This document shows positions 54,893 to 63,656 of a DNA stretch of 64,000 bases, one piece after another. A program made the position numbers and the translations under genes. Each line of letters starts with the position of its first letter. The first letter of the stretch is position 1. A model generated the notes under the pieces. The model saw nothing but the letters and a program-made list of their open reading frames with translations, ran no database searches and had not been told where the DNA came from. Origin of the DNA: Glycomyces arizonensis DSM 44726 (GTDB lineage: Bacteria > Actinomycetota > Actinomycetes > Mycobacteriales > Micromonosporaceae); NCBI RefSeq assembly GCF_000482705.1, contig NZ_KI519475.1:94789-158788 (forward strand), written 5' to 3'.

Positions 54893-55462
54893 ATGGCCGG
54901 TTTCGCCAAAGGCTTCGGCGTCACCTTCTCGCACATGTTCAAGCCGAAGGTGACGGTCGAGTACCCCGAGGAGCCGCCGAAGCTCCAGCCGCGCTACCAC
55001 GGCAGGCACGTCCTCAACCGCCACCCCGACGGCCTCGAGAAGTGCATCGGGTGCGAACTGTGCGCCTGGGCCTGCCCCGCCGACGCCATCTACGTCGAGG
55101 GCGCCGAGAACACCGAGACCGAGCGCTACTCGCCCGGCGAGCGGTACGCCAAGACCTACCAGATCAACTACGCGCGCTGCATCTTCTGCGGCCTGTGCAT
55201 CGAGGCCTGCCCGACCCGCTCGCTCACCATGAGCAACGAGTACGAGCTCGCCCGCGACGACAGGCGCGACCTCATCTTCACCAAGGAGCAGCTGCTCGGC
55301 CCCCTCACCGAGGGCATGGAGCAGCCGCCGCACCCGATGCGCCTCGGCGACTCCGAGAAGGACTACTACGCGTCCGGCCCGGACAACCCCGGCCCCAGCG
55401 CCGGAGCGGAGTTCTCGCTGTCCGAGATGCTCGCCGCCCGCCAGGAAGGAGCCGAACAGTGA
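54893..55462 (+). CDS. nuoI: NADH-quinone oxidoreductase subunit I
   Basis: 189 aa with two 4Fe-4S clusters (N6a/N6b): [12 protein letters not shown] and [12 protein letters not shown]. The N-terminus [20 protein letters not shown] is the short amphipathic anchor. It carries electrons to NuoB. GGAGGAG lies in the intergenic bases before ATG 54893. Its stop overlaps the nuoJ GTG. Confidence 0.97.
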   Translation: MAGFAKGFGVTFSHMFKPKVTVEYPEEPPKLQPRYHGRHVLNRHPDGLEKCIGCELCAWACPADAIYVEGAENTETERYSPGERYAKTYQINYARCIFCGLCIEACPTRSLTMSNEYELARDDRRDLIFTKEQLLGPLTEGMEQPPHPMRLGDSEKDYYASGPDNPGPSAGAEFSLSEMLAARQEGAEQ

Positions 55463-56256
55463 TCGTCGACCTGGCGCAGTCCGTCGACCTGGCCCAGTCC
55501 GCCGGCGTCGGCGAGGCCATAGCGTTCTGGATCCTCGCGCCGATCGCCCTCGGCGGAGCCATCGGCCTCGTCTTGGCCCGCTCGGCCATCCACGCCGCGC
55601 TCATGCTCGCGCTCACCATGATCTGCCTGGCCGTCTTCTACATCATGCAGTCGGCGCCGTTCCTCGGCTTCGTCCAGATCATGGTCTACACCGGCGCGAT
55701 CATGATGCTGTTCCTGTTCGTGCTCATGCTCTTCGGGCGAGATTCCAGGGACTCCATGTTCGAGACGCTGCGCGGGCAGCGCTTCCTCGCCATCTGCCTC
55801 GGCATCGGCCTGGCCGCGCTGCTCGCCTCCGGCCTCGCCCACGCCGTCGCCGGGCTCACCATCGCCGAGGGCGGCCCGCCGACCGCCGAAGGCGCCGGAG
55901 GGGACTCCAACGTCGCCGCCGTCGCCGAGAGCCTGTTCACCACCTACGTCTTCCCGTTCGAGGTCATGTCCGGCGTCCTCACCGTCGCCGCCGTCGGCGC
56001 GCTCATGTTCGCGCACGTCGCCCGCAAGGGCCAGGCCCACGGCCAGAAGCAGGCCAGCCGCGAGCGCTTCGCGCCCGGCAACTACCCGGGCCCGCTGCCC
56101 GGCCCCGGCGTGTTCGCCACCTCCGACTCCACCGCCACGCCCGCCCTGCTGCCCGACGGCACCGTCGAGCAGCAGAGCCTGTCCGAATACGTGCCGCCGA
56201 GGCAGCTCACCGCCGCCGAGACCGCACCCAAGCAGACCGAAGGAAGGGACGAGTGA
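55459..56256 (+). CDS. nuoJ: NADH-quinone oxidoreductase subunit J
   Basis: 265 aa with five membrane segments (about 22-42, 47-66, 72-92, 107-128, 158-180), including the conserved [20 protein letters not shown] pi-bulge helix. The start is GTG 55459, overlapping the nuoI stop. The first residues are a tandem duplication (VDLAQS twice; 55465-55482 and 55483-55500, one base differing). The last 80 residues are a hydrophilic tail with no family match. Confidence 0.95.
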   Translation: MIVDLAQSVDLAQSAGVGEAIAFWILAPIALGGAIGLVLARSAIHAALMLALTMICLAVFYIMQSAPFLGFVQIMVYTGAIMMLFLFVLMLFGRDSRDSMFETLRGQRFLAICLGIGLAALLASGLAHAVAGLTIAEGGPPTAEGAGGDSNVAAVAESLFTTYVFPFEVMSGVLTVAAVGALMFAHVARKGQAHGQKQASRERFAPGNYPGPLPGPGVFATSDSTATPALLPDGTVEQQSLSEYVPPRQLTAAETAPKQTEGRDE

Positions 56257-56555
56257 TGAGCCCGGAGCACTACCTCATCCTCGCCGCCGCGCTGTTCACC
56301 ATCGGCGCCGTCGGCGTCCTCGTGCGGCGCAACGCCATCGTCGTGTTCATGTGCGTCGAGCTCATGCTCAACGCCGGGAACCTGACCCTGGTCACGTTCG
56401 CCCGCACCACCGGCACCATCGACGGGCAGGTCATGGCGTTCTTCGTCATGGCCGTCGCCGCCGCCGAAGTCGTCATCGGGCTGGCGATCATCATGGCGAT
56501 CTACCGTTCCCGACGCTCGGCCTCGGTCGACGACGCCAACCTCCTGAAGGCCTAG
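56256..56555 (+). CDS. nuoK: NADH-quinone oxidoreductase subunit K
   Basis: 99 aa with three membrane segments. The conserved buried Glu is in [16 protein letters not shown] (proton path), and the second in [12 protein letters not shown]. The start is ATG 56256, sharing its A with the nuoJ stop; GTG one codon earlier (56253) is equally possible. AGGAAGGGA upstream. Confidence 0.95.
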   Translation: MSPEHYLILAAALFTIGAVGVLVRRNAIVVFMCVELMLNAGNLTLVTFARTTGTIDGQVMAFFVMAVAAAEVVIGLAIIMAIYRSRRSASVDDANLLKA

Positions 56556-56565
56556 TGAGGACTCA

Positions 56566-58467
56566 GTGGAACCGATAACGTACGCGCAAGCCACCGGGCT
56601 GCTCTCCTGGACGTGGCTGCTCATCGCACTGCCCGCCGCGGGCGCCGCGGTGCTGCTGCTGACCGGCCGCCGCGCCGACAAGTGGGGCCACTGGGTCGGC
56701 GTCGCCACCATCGGCGCGGCCTTCGCGCTCGCGCTCGGCATGTTCGCGAGCCTGGCCGGCCTGGACGACAAGAGCGCCGCCACCGACCTGTTCACCATCA
56801 TCTCGGTGGGGGAGGTGCACATCGAGGCGAGCCTGCTGTTCGACCCGCTCTCGGCCGTGTTCTGCCTCCTCATCACCGGCGTCGGCTTCCTCATCCACCT
56901 CTACGCCGTCGGCTACATGGCCCACGACGAGGGCAGGCGGAAGTTCTTCGGCTACTTCAACCTGTTCGCCGCCGCGATGCTCGTCCTCGTCCTGGGCGGC
57001 AACTACTTCATGACGTTCATCGGCTGGGAGGGCGTGGGCCTGGCCTCCTACCTGCTCATCTCGTTCTGGCAGATGAAGCCCGCCGCGGCCACCGCCGGGA
57101 AGAAGGCGTTCCTGACCAACCGCGTCGCCGACGTCGGCTTCCTGCTGGCCATGTTCCTCATGGTGAGCACCATCGGCAGCCTCGACTTCGCGAACGTCTT
57201 CAATGGCGCCGAGGGCCTCTCGGACGGCACGAGCCTCGCGCTCGGCCTGCTGCTGCTCGCCGCCGCCTGCGGCAAGTCCGGCCAGTGGCCGTTCCAGACG
57301 TGGCTCCCCGACGCGATGGAGGGCCCCACCCCGGTCTCGGCGCTCATCCACGCCGCCACCATGGTCACCGCCGGGGTCTACCTCATCGCCCGCTCGCACG
57401 TCATCTTCAGCCTCAACGAGAACGTGCAGACCGCCGTCGTCGTCGTCGGCGCGCTCACGCTCCTGTTCGGCGCGATCGTCGGCTGCGCCAAGGACGACAT
57501 CAAGCGCGTCCTCGCCTGGTCGACGGTCTCCCAGATCGGCTACATGTTCCTCGCCGTCGGCCTCGGCGGCGCCGCGTTCGCGCTCGGCATCATCCACCTG
57601 CTCGCCCACGGCTTCTTCAAGGCCGGGCTGTTCCTCGGCTCCGGCTCGGTCATGCACGCCATGAACGACCAGACCGACATCCGCCGCTTCGGCGGGCTGT
57701 GGAAGGTCATGCCGCTCACCTACGCCACGTTCGCGGCCGGATGGCTCGCCATCATCGGCCTGTTCCCGTTCAGCGGCTACTTCTCCAAGGACCCGATCAT
57801 CGCCGCGGCCTTCGCCCGCGAAGGCTGGCAGGGCTGGGTCACCGGCGGGGCCGCGCTCCTGGGCGCCGCGCTCACCGCGTTCTACATGACCCGCCTGTTC
57901 ATCCTCACCTTCCACGGCCCCAAGCGGTGGACCGAGGACGTCCACCCGCACGAGTCCCCGGCGATCATGACCGGCCCGCTGGTCCTGCTCGGCCTCGGCT
58001 CGCTCGCGGCGGGCGGGCTCATGGCCACCCCGGTGACCGACTGGCTCGTCCCCGTCTTCGGCGAGCAGCACGAGGCGCACGGGCACCTGACGCACATGCA
58101 GGTGACCATCGCGACCACCGCCGTCGTCGTCCTCGGCGCGGTCCTCGCCTGGTTCCTGTTCCGGAACGGCACCGAGGAGGCGCCGCACGCCGCCGCCTGG
58201 CCGGTCCGCGTCGCCCGCGCCGACCTCGGCGGCGAAGCGGTCAACCGCGGCCTGTTCGAGCGTCCCGGACGACTCGCGGCCAACGCCTCGGTCGCGGTCG
58301 ACGGAAGAGGCGTCGACGGCGTCGTCAACGGCCTCTCCGCGGCCGTCGGCGGCTCGTCCAGGCGCCTGCTGGCCCTCCAGACCGGCTTCGTCCGCTCCTA
58401 CGCCCTGTCAATACTTTCGGGGGCCGTCATCGTCGTGGCGGCGCTCATGGTGGTGGTCATCCAATGA
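56566..58467 (+). CDS. nuoL: NADH-quinone oxidoreductase subunit L
   Basis: 633 aa, antiporter-like proton pump with about 16 membrane segments. Signature FIGWEGVGLASYLLI, the broken-helix lysine region in SGQWPFQTWLPDAMEGPTPVSALIHAATMVTAGVYL, and a long C-terminal part that includes the lateral helix. The start is GTG 56566, 10 bases after nuoK. Its stop overlaps a mini-ORF start instead of nuoM. Confidence 0.96.
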   Translation: MEPITYAQATGLLSWTWLLIALPAAGAAVLLLTGRRADKWGHWVGVATIGAAFALALGMFASLAGLDDKSAATDLFTIISVGEVHIEASLLFDPLSAVFCLLITGVGFLIHLYAVGYMAHDEGRRKFFGYFNLFAAAMLVLVLGGNYFMTFIGWEGVGLASYLLISFWQMKPAAATAGKKAFLTNRVADVGFLLAMFLMVSTIGSLDFANVFNGAEGLSDGTSLALGLLLLAAACGKSGQWPFQTWLPDAMEGPTPVSALIHAATMVTAGVYLIARSHVIFSLNENVQTAVVVVGALTLLFGAIVGCAKDDIKRVLAWSTVSQIGYMFLAVGLGGAAFALGIIHLLAHGFFKAGLFLGSGSVMHAMNDQTDIRRFGGLWKVMPLTYATFAAGWLAIIGLFPFSGYFSKDPIIAAAFAREGWQGWVTGGAALLGAALTAFYMTRLFILTFHGPKRWTEDVHPHESPAIMTGPLVLLGLGSLAAGGLMATPVTDWLVPVFGEQHEAHGHLTHMQVTIATTAVVVLGAVLAWFLFRNGTEEAPHAAAWPVRVARADLGGEAVNRGLFERPGRLAANASVAVDGRGVDGVVNGLSAAVGGSSRRLLALQTGFVRSYALSILSGAVIVVAALMVVVIQ

Positions 58468-58529
58468 ACGAGTCGCCCGACGCCGTCACCGCGACGGCCG
58501 CGCCGATGATGATGGTGGTTGTCCAATGA
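58464..58529 (+). CDS. Mini-ORF (21 aa) at the nuoL/nuoM junction
   Basis: Its ATG overlaps the nuoL stop (ATGA) and its TGA overlaps the nuoM ATG. It begins MNES (nuoM begins MNEL) and ends MMVVVQ (nuoL ends LMVVVIQ). At DNA level 58444-58472 matches 58506-58534 at 24 of 29 positions. This is the third junction duplication of the operon; the added segment is 62 bases, again one that preserves double coupling. Confidence 0.5.
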   Translation: MNESPDAVTATAAPMMMVVVQ

Positions 58530-60067
58530 ACGAGCTCCCATTGCTGTCAGCGCTCATCGCCGTGCCGCTGATCGGCGCGATCATCGTCGCCTCCGTCAGG
58601 CGCGAGCAGGCCGACACCGCCAAGTGGATCGCGCTCGCCTTCTCCGGGGCGGTCGCCGTCATCACCGCCCTGATCGCCATCGGCTTCGACTACGGCGAAG
58701 GCGCCGACTGGCTCCAGTTCACCGAGTCCTACACCTGGATCGACGCCTGGGACCTCAACCTGTCCTGGGGCATCGACGGCATCGCCCTGCTCATGGTCGT
58801 GCTCACCGCCGGGCTCACCCCGATCGCGATGCTCGCCGCCTGGCGGGACCTCGACTCGGTGAAGCGCTCGGTGCCCGCGTTCTTCGCGCTCATCCTGACG
58901 CTCGAAGCGGCCATGCTGGCGACCTTCGTGTCCTCCAACGTGCTCCTGTTCTACTTCTTCTTCGAAGCGATGCTCGTGCCGATGTACTTCCTCATCGGCT
59001 CCTACGGCACCGGGACGCGCCGCCAGTACGCCGCCGTCAAGTTCTTCCTCTACTCGCTCCTCGGCGGCCTGCTCATGCTCGTCGCCGTCATCGGCCTGTG
59101 GGTGGCGAACGGCGGCATCTTCGACTGGCAGACCCTCGTGGAAGCCGAGCCCATGGAGGCCGGGACGCTCCAGAACTGGCTGTTCCTCGGCTTCTTCATC
59201 GCGTTCGCCATCAAGGCCCCGTTCTTCCCGTTCCACACCTGGCTGCCCGACGCGGGCGGCGCGGCACCGGCCGCGGTCGCCGCGCTCCTGGTCGGCGTCA
59301 TGGACAAGATCGGGACGTTCGCGATCCTGCGCTACTGCGTCCCGCTCTTCCCCGACGCGACGCAGACGTTCGCGCCGTGGATCATCGGGATGAGCGTCAT
59401 CGGCGTCATCTACGCGGCCCTGGTCGCCATCGGCCAGACCGACCTCAAGCGCCTCGTCGCCTACACCTCGATCGCCCACTTCGGGTTCATCGGCGTGGGC
59501 ATCTTCGCGTTCACGTCCTCCTCGGCCACCGGCGCGATCCTCTACATGTTCAACCACGGCCTGGCCACCGGCCTGCTGTTCATCGTGGTCGGCATGCTGG
59601 CGCTGCGGCGCGGCTCCTCCTCGATCGGCGACTACGGCGGGGCGGCCAAGACCCTCCCGCTGCTGGCGGGGATCTTCCTGTTCGCCGGCCTCGCGTCCCT
59701 GTCGCTGCCCGGCACGGCCCCGTTCATCTCCGAGTTCCTGGTCCTGCTCGGCGCCTTCACGACGAGCGAACCGGTCGCCGTGGTCGCCACCCTCGGCATC
59801 ATCCTCGCCGCCGCGTACGTGCTGTGGATGTACCAGCGGACGATGCAGGGCAACCGGAACCCCGAGCTCGACGACGTGCCCGCGATGAAGCGCGACCTGA
59901 CCGTGCGCGAGAAGGCCCTCATCGCGCCGCTGGTGATCGCGATCCTCGGCTTCGGGTTCTACCCGCAGCCACTGATCGACGCCATCACACCGGCCGTGGA
60001 CAACACCTTGCAGTTCGTCCAGGACGAACCCGACCAAGCACCTGCCGCCGGAGAGACCAATGAGTGA
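58526..60067 (+). CDS. nuoM: NADH-quinone oxidoreductase subunit M
   Basis: 513 aa, second antiporter-like subunit with 14 membrane segments. Key segments are FFFEAMLVPMYFLIGSYG (conserved Glu), AFAIKAPFFPFHTWLPDAGGAAPAAVAALLVGVMDKIG and QTDLKRLVAYTSIAHFGFIGVG. The start ATG 58526 overlaps the mini-ORF stop. It overlaps nuoN by 8 bases. Confidence 0.96.
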   Translation: MNELPLLSALIAVPLIGAIIVASVRREQADTAKWIALAFSGAVAVITALIAIGFDYGEGADWLQFTESYTWIDAWDLNLSWGIDGIALLMVVLTAGLTPIAMLAAWRDLDSVKRSVPAFFALILTLEAAMLATFVSSNVLLFYFFFEAMLVPMYFLIGSYGTGTRRQYAAVKFFLYSLLGGLLMLVAVIGLWVANGGIFDWQTLVEAEPMEAGTLQNWLFLGFFIAFAIKAPFFPFHTWLPDAGGAAPAAVAALLVGVMDKIGTFAILRYCVPLFPDATQTFAPWIIGMSVIGVIYAALVAIGQTDLKRLVAYTSIAHFGFIGVGIFAFTSSSATGAILYMFNHGLATGLLFIVVGMLALRRGSSSIGDYGGAAKTLPLLAGIFLFAGLASLSLPGTAPFISEFLVLLGAFTTSEPVAVVATLGIILAAAYVLWMYQRTMQGNRNPELDDVPAMKRDLTVREKALIAPLVIAILGFGFYPQPLIDAITPAVDNTLQFVQDEPDQAPAAGETNE

Positions 60068-61598
60068 GATGTCCATCGATTGGGCCGGCCTCGCGCCCAT
60101 GATCATCGTCTTCGCATCGGCCTTCGCGGGCCTCCTGATCGAGGCGTCCGTGCCCAAGGCGAGGCGCCTGGTCGTCCAGGTCGGACTCGCGGTCCTCGCG
60201 CTCGCCGCCGCGTTCATCGCGGTGGTCCTCAACGCGGGCAAGAGCGCGACCGCGTTCGCACTCGAAGGCACCGACATCGGATCGGTCGCCCTCGACGGGC
60301 CCGGGCTGTTCCTCCAGGGCACCATCGCGCTCCTGTCGGTGGTGGCCGTGCTGCTGCTCGCCGAGCAGCGCACCACCAGGGGCGGCGACTTCGTCTCCGA
60401 GGCGGCCGTCGTGGCCGACTCGGCCGCCGACATCGCCCAGCGCCGCGAGTCGGGCGCCACCGAGATCTTCCCGCTGACGCTCTTCGCGGTCGGCGGCATG
60501 ATGATGTTCGTCGTCGCGGGCGACCTGCTCACCATGTTCGTGGCCCTGGAGATGCTGAGCCTCCCGCTCTACCTCCTGTGCGGCCTCGCCAAGCGGCGCC
60601 GCCTCATCTCCCAGGAGGCGGCCCTGAAGTACTTCCTGCTGGGCGCGTTCGCCTCGGCGTTCTTCGTCTACGGCATGGCGATGCTCTACGGCTTCGCGGG
60701 GACCATCTCCCTGACCGGCATCAACGCGGCGGGCATCAACTCGAACGAGCCGCGGATCCTGCTCTACATCGGCGTCGGCATGATCGCCGTGGCGATGCTG
60801 TTCAAGGCCGCCGCGGTCCCGTTCCACATGTGGACCCCCGACGTCTACACCGGCGCCCCGACGCCCGTGACGGCCCTCATGGCGGCCTGCGTCAAGGTCG
60901 CCGCCTTCGGCGCGCTCCTGCGGGTCTTCAACGTCGGCCTCCAGTCCTCGGCGTGGGACTGGCACACGATCCTGGTGGTCATCGCGATCGCCACGATGAT
61001 CGGCGGCGCGATCTTCGCGGTCACGCAGCGGAACATCAAGCGGCTCTTGGCCTACAGCTCCATCGCCAACGCCGGGTACCTCCTCATCGGAGTGATCTCC
61101 CTCGGTGACGCCGTCGGCCAGACCATGTTCTACCTGGCCGCCTACGGCTTCACGGTGATCGCGGCCTTCGCGGTCGTGAGCCTGGTGCGCGACGGCGACG
61201 ACGAGGCCACCGACCTGTCCCGCTGGGCCGGTCTCGGCAAGAACTCGACCGGGACGGCCGTGATCTTCACGGTCCTGATGCTGGCCCTGGCCGGCATCCC
61301 GTTCACCAGCGGCTTCACGGCCAAGTTCAGCCTGTTCAGCGCGGGCCTCGAAGCGGGCGAGATCGGCCTGGTCGTCGTCGGGGTGGTCTCCTCGGCGATC
61401 CTGGCGTTCCCGTACCTGCGCGTCGTGGTGCTGCTGTGGCTCAACGAGCCCGCGCCGGACGCCCCGACGGTGAACCTGCCCAGCCCGATGGCCGGGACGG
61501 TGGTCGCCGCCGGAGTCCTCGCCACGGTCCTCTTGGGCGTGGCCCCGGGCTTCCTGCTCGACATCGTCAGCGAGGCCAGCACCTTCCTGGGCACCTGA
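60060..61598 (+). CDS. nuoN: NADH-quinone oxidoreductase subunit N
   Basis: 512 aa, third antiporter-like subunit. VALEMLSLPLYLLCGLAKR with the conserved Glu, MLFKAAAVPFHMWTPDVYTGAPTPVTALMAACVKVAAFG, and RNIKRLLAYSSIANAGYLLIG. A hydrophilic insertion (about residues 112-135, TTRGGDFVSEAAVVADSAAD) is found in actinobacterial NuoN. Last gene of the operon, followed by the terminator at 61613. Confidence 0.96.
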   Translation: MSEMSIDWAGLAPMIIVFASAFAGLLIEASVPKARRLVVQVGLAVLALAAAFIAVVLNAGKSATAFALEGTDIGSVALDGPGLFLQGTIALLSVVAVLLLAEQRTTRGGDFVSEAAVVADSAADIAQRRESGATEIFPLTLFAVGGMMMFVVAGDLLTMFVALEMLSLPLYLLCGLAKRRRLISQEAALKYFLLGAFASAFFVYGMAMLYGFAGTISLTGINAAGINSNEPRILLYIGVGMIAVAMLFKAAAVPFHMWTPDVYTGAPTPVTALMAACVKVAAFGALLRVFNVGLQSSAWDWHTILVVIAIATMIGGAIFAVTQRNIKRLLAYSSIANAGYLLIGVISLGDAVGQTMFYLAAYGFTVIAAFAVVSLVRDGDDEATDLSRWAGLGKNSTGTAVIFTVLMLALAGIPFTSGFTAKFSLFSAGLEAGEIGLVVVGVVSSAILAFPYLRVVVLLWLNEPAPDAPTVNLPSPMAGTVVAAGVLATVLLGVAPGFLLDIVSEASTFLGT

Positions 61599-61612
61599 CC
61601 CAACGACGAAAG

Positions 61613-61648
61613 AGGGGCACCGGGCCGAAGCCCGGTGCCCCTTTCTTT
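61613..61648 (+). terminator. Terminator of the menJ-nuo operon
   Basis: Perfect 13-base stem AGGGGCACCGGGC (61613-61625) with 61630-61642, loop CGAA, followed by TTCTTTC. A classical intrinsic terminator 14 bases after nuoN. Confidence 0.9.
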
Positions 61649-61708
61649 CGCGCTCCGGCGGCGCCGGTCCGGGGCGGCCTGCCCGAAACGGCGCGCACCG
61701 TCGCCGCG

Positions 61709-62383
61709 CTAGATGCCCCCGACCTTCACCGGGAACTTGTCGATCGTCGCGATGGTCGTGTTCGGATCGTCGGGCAGTGCCAGGTCGATCGGGTTCTCGA
61801 GCTGGTAGACATCACCCCGGGGCGGGAACTGAGTCAGGCTCCCCACGAGCTGGCCCGGTTCCTTGGTGGTGAGCACCAGCGGCTCGGACTGCTCTGCGGT
61901 CGATGCCTCCGGGTGATCGATGGTCACAGAGAGGGGCAGGGACACGACCTGCTCGTACCTCGGCGGGAACTGCTGCGTCAGCTTCAGCACCGACTTTGCG
62001 TCGATGGCGACGTCGTTCTGCTCGATGGTGATCGTGCCACCATCTGGTTCAACCTGCCCCGAGAGCTTGAACCCGGCCGGAGTCGCCAAGACCGATGGCG
62101 TCAGCGGATCAGGATTCTCCTCGATCTTGAACGTGACGTTGCCCTGGAGCGGGCCGGTGGTGACCGTCCGACCGTTGATCGTCAGTTCGAGCCCCTCCAT
62201 GGCCATAGGGAGGTCGAACGTCTCGCCCACCGCGGGAAGCGAGGGCGGGATCTGTTCGGGCGTCTCGTCGGGAGCGGCGGCTCCGGCGGCCCCCGCGGCG
62301 ACCAGCACCGTCATTCCGGCGGCAGCGGCGGCCGCCGCCAGTCGGCGCCCGAATCCTTTTCGGCGCCGTGCGGACATGGTCAT
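61709..62383 (-). CDS. Secreted protein of unknown function
   Basis: 224 aa. N-terminus MSARRRKGFGRR followed by an alanine-rich core to about residue 38 is a Sec signal peptide. The mature part is beta-rich, without Cys, with two similar stretches (LELTINGRTVTTGPLQGNVTF and LSGQVEPDGGTITIEQNDV), and ends at PVKVGGI. I do not recognise the family; it resembles small secreted sandwich proteins of actinobacteria only in build. Start ATG 62383 (ATG 62377 alternative), with AAAGG upstream. Convergent with nuoN. Confidence 0.7.
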   Translation of the reverse strand: MTMSARRRKGFGRRLAAAAAAAGMTVLVAAGAAGAAAPDETPEQIPPSLPAVGETFDLPMAMEGLELTINGRTVTTGPLQGNVTFKIEENPDPLTPSVLATPAGFKLSGQVEPDGGTITIEQNDVAIDAKSVLKLTQQFPPRYEQVVSLPLSVTIDHPEASTAEQSEPLVLTTKEPGQLVGSLTQFPPRGDVYQLENPIDLALPDDPNTTIATIDKFPVKVGGI

Positions 62384-62536
62384 GCGTGCCTACCTTTCTA
62401 TTGCGGCGTACACATGGTTACCGAGAGTAGTTAACTCACTCTGACATGTCACTGAATTCAACGATTTGACCAGGGCGACGAATAGCCTGAAAACTCGTCC
62501 CGAAGTTCGAGCCCAGTGACGTTTCCGGGTCGTTCT

Positions 62537-62833
62537 TCACCCCTCGCAGGTGCGGAAGAGGTGTTCCTTCCTGCCCCAGAGGTCGGCGGCGTGTTCGAGG
62601 ACGCCGAGCACGCGCTCGGGGTCGGCGGCACGGAGCCAGTCGAGGTTGTCCGGCGCGGCGACGAGGCGCGGGCAGTGGTCGAGCTCGACGACCTGGCCCA
62701 GGAGCCGCAGCTCGCCCTCGGTGAAAGTGACGCGCAGACAAGGCGTGTGCCAAGCCCAAGCAAAAGCGAGATCACGCCCGTCGATCTCGCGGTAACCGAG
62801 CACCGGAAGGCGGTCGACGAAGTGCAGGTTCAT
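62537..62833 (-). CDS. Small hypothetical protein, third gene of a coupled trio
   Basis: 98 aa, soluble, Trp/Leu-rich (LAFAWAWHTPCLRVTF, DNLDWLRAADPERVLGVLEHAADLWGRKEHLF). Unrecognised. The start ATG 62833 overlaps the stop of the preceding gene by 4 bases. Base composition is slightly lower in G+C than that of the nuo genes. Confidence 0.6.
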   Translation of the reverse strand: MNLHFVDRLPVLGYREIDGRDLAFAWAWHTPCLRVTFTEGELRLLGQVVELDHCPRLVAAPDNLDWLRAADPERVLGVLEHAADLWGRKEHLFRTCEG

Positions 62834-63111
62834 CCGTCGACCTCCGCCTCATGTTGCGCGGCGTGGAGCCAGATGCCCGCGGCCTGTTCCTTCGCGACCC
62901 GCCGCAACGCGGGGGACCATTCGGCGCGGTACAGGTGCAGCCGTGAGAACGGGGACCCGATCCGGTTGATGTATCCCAGGTCGACGACCGGTTCAGGCGT
63001 GATGCGCCGCAGCCGCACCGAAGTGGTAGACCTCCCGGCGACCTGGTAGACCTCGATCCGTCGATGCTCAAGCGTGAACCGCCCGAGAACGATGCGTTCA
63101 GGGTTGGTCAT
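62830..63111 (-). CDS. Small hypothetical protein, second gene of a coupled trio
   Basis: 93 aa, basic and strand-rich at the start (RIVLGRFTLEHRRIEVYQVAGRSTTSVRLRRI) with a helical end (RRVAKEQAAGIWLHAAQHEAE). Unrecognised. Its ATG (63111) overlaps the stop of the gene before it and its stop overlaps the start of the next, both by 4 bases, so the three are translated together. Confidence 0.6.
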   Translation of the reverse strand: MTNPERIVLGRFTLEHRRIEVYQVAGRSTTSVRLRRITPEPVVDLGYINRIGSPFSRLHLYRAEWSPALRRVAKEQAAGIWLHAAQHEAEVDG

Positions 63112-63359
63112 GCGGCACCGCCCCAGGTGAAGCCGATGAGGTTGGCGAGGACGCCGCGCAGTGAAGGAGAGCCGACGCAGGAGGCGAGCAGCTTCACGGC
63201 CGAACGCCGCTGCGGGCAGCCGTGGGCGCCCCATTTGTGGTGGCACCACTCGCAGCGCAGACGACCGAGACCGAACCATGTCCGGTAGGGCTGGTGAAGT
63301 TCGAGGTCGATTTTGACCGAGGCGGGGACCGGGTCTTGGGGTAGGCTGAAGCCAACCAT
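63108..63359 (-). CDS. Small protein with candidate zinc-binding Cys/His cluster, first gene of a coupled trio
   Basis: 83 aa. The segment RLRCEWCHHKWGAHGCPQRR has C-x2-C, two His and a further His-x2-Cys, with another Cys in LLASC: a likely zinc site. The N-terminus (VPASVKIDLELHQPYRTWFG) is strand-forming. Family unknown. Ribosome binding bases GGAGG sit right before the ATG (63359). It is the nearest gene to the CRISPR array. Confidence 0.6.
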   Translation of the reverse strand: MVGFSLPQDPVPASVKIDLELHQPYRTWFGLGRLRCEWCHHKWGAHGCPQRRSAVKLLASCVGSPSLRGVLANLIGFTWGGAA

Positions 63360-63382
63360 GGGAGGTTTCCTCTCTGGCTAGG

Positions 63383-63426
63383 GGCGGGCCGCCGAACTTC
63401 TTTGGCGATTAGGGCGGCGGCCCGCC
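63383..63426. promoter_or_regulatory. Hairpin in the leader of the small-gene trio
   Basis: Perfect 12-base inverted repeat GGCGGGCCGCCG (63383-63394) with 63415-63426, loop of 20 bases, 24 bases upstream of the first small gene on the minus strand. It could attenuate the trio or end transcription coming from the CRISPR side. Confidence 0.5.
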
Positions 63427-63656
63427 GCGTTTCGGTATTCGTTTGGCGCGTGCTGGATACACGCGTGCTGAAACTGTTGCACATCATTTGGCACCGCGCA
63501 ACTTACGACACGCTAACGGTCCAAAAGCGTCTAGAGACCGCAGTCACATAAGTCTGGTCACGCTGCCGTGGAACGAAATGATGGACTTCGAGTGCTCAGA
63601 TGCCACAAGAGACTGGTCACGACAGGCCGGACCATTAGCTTTCGGCATCCGGCCTC

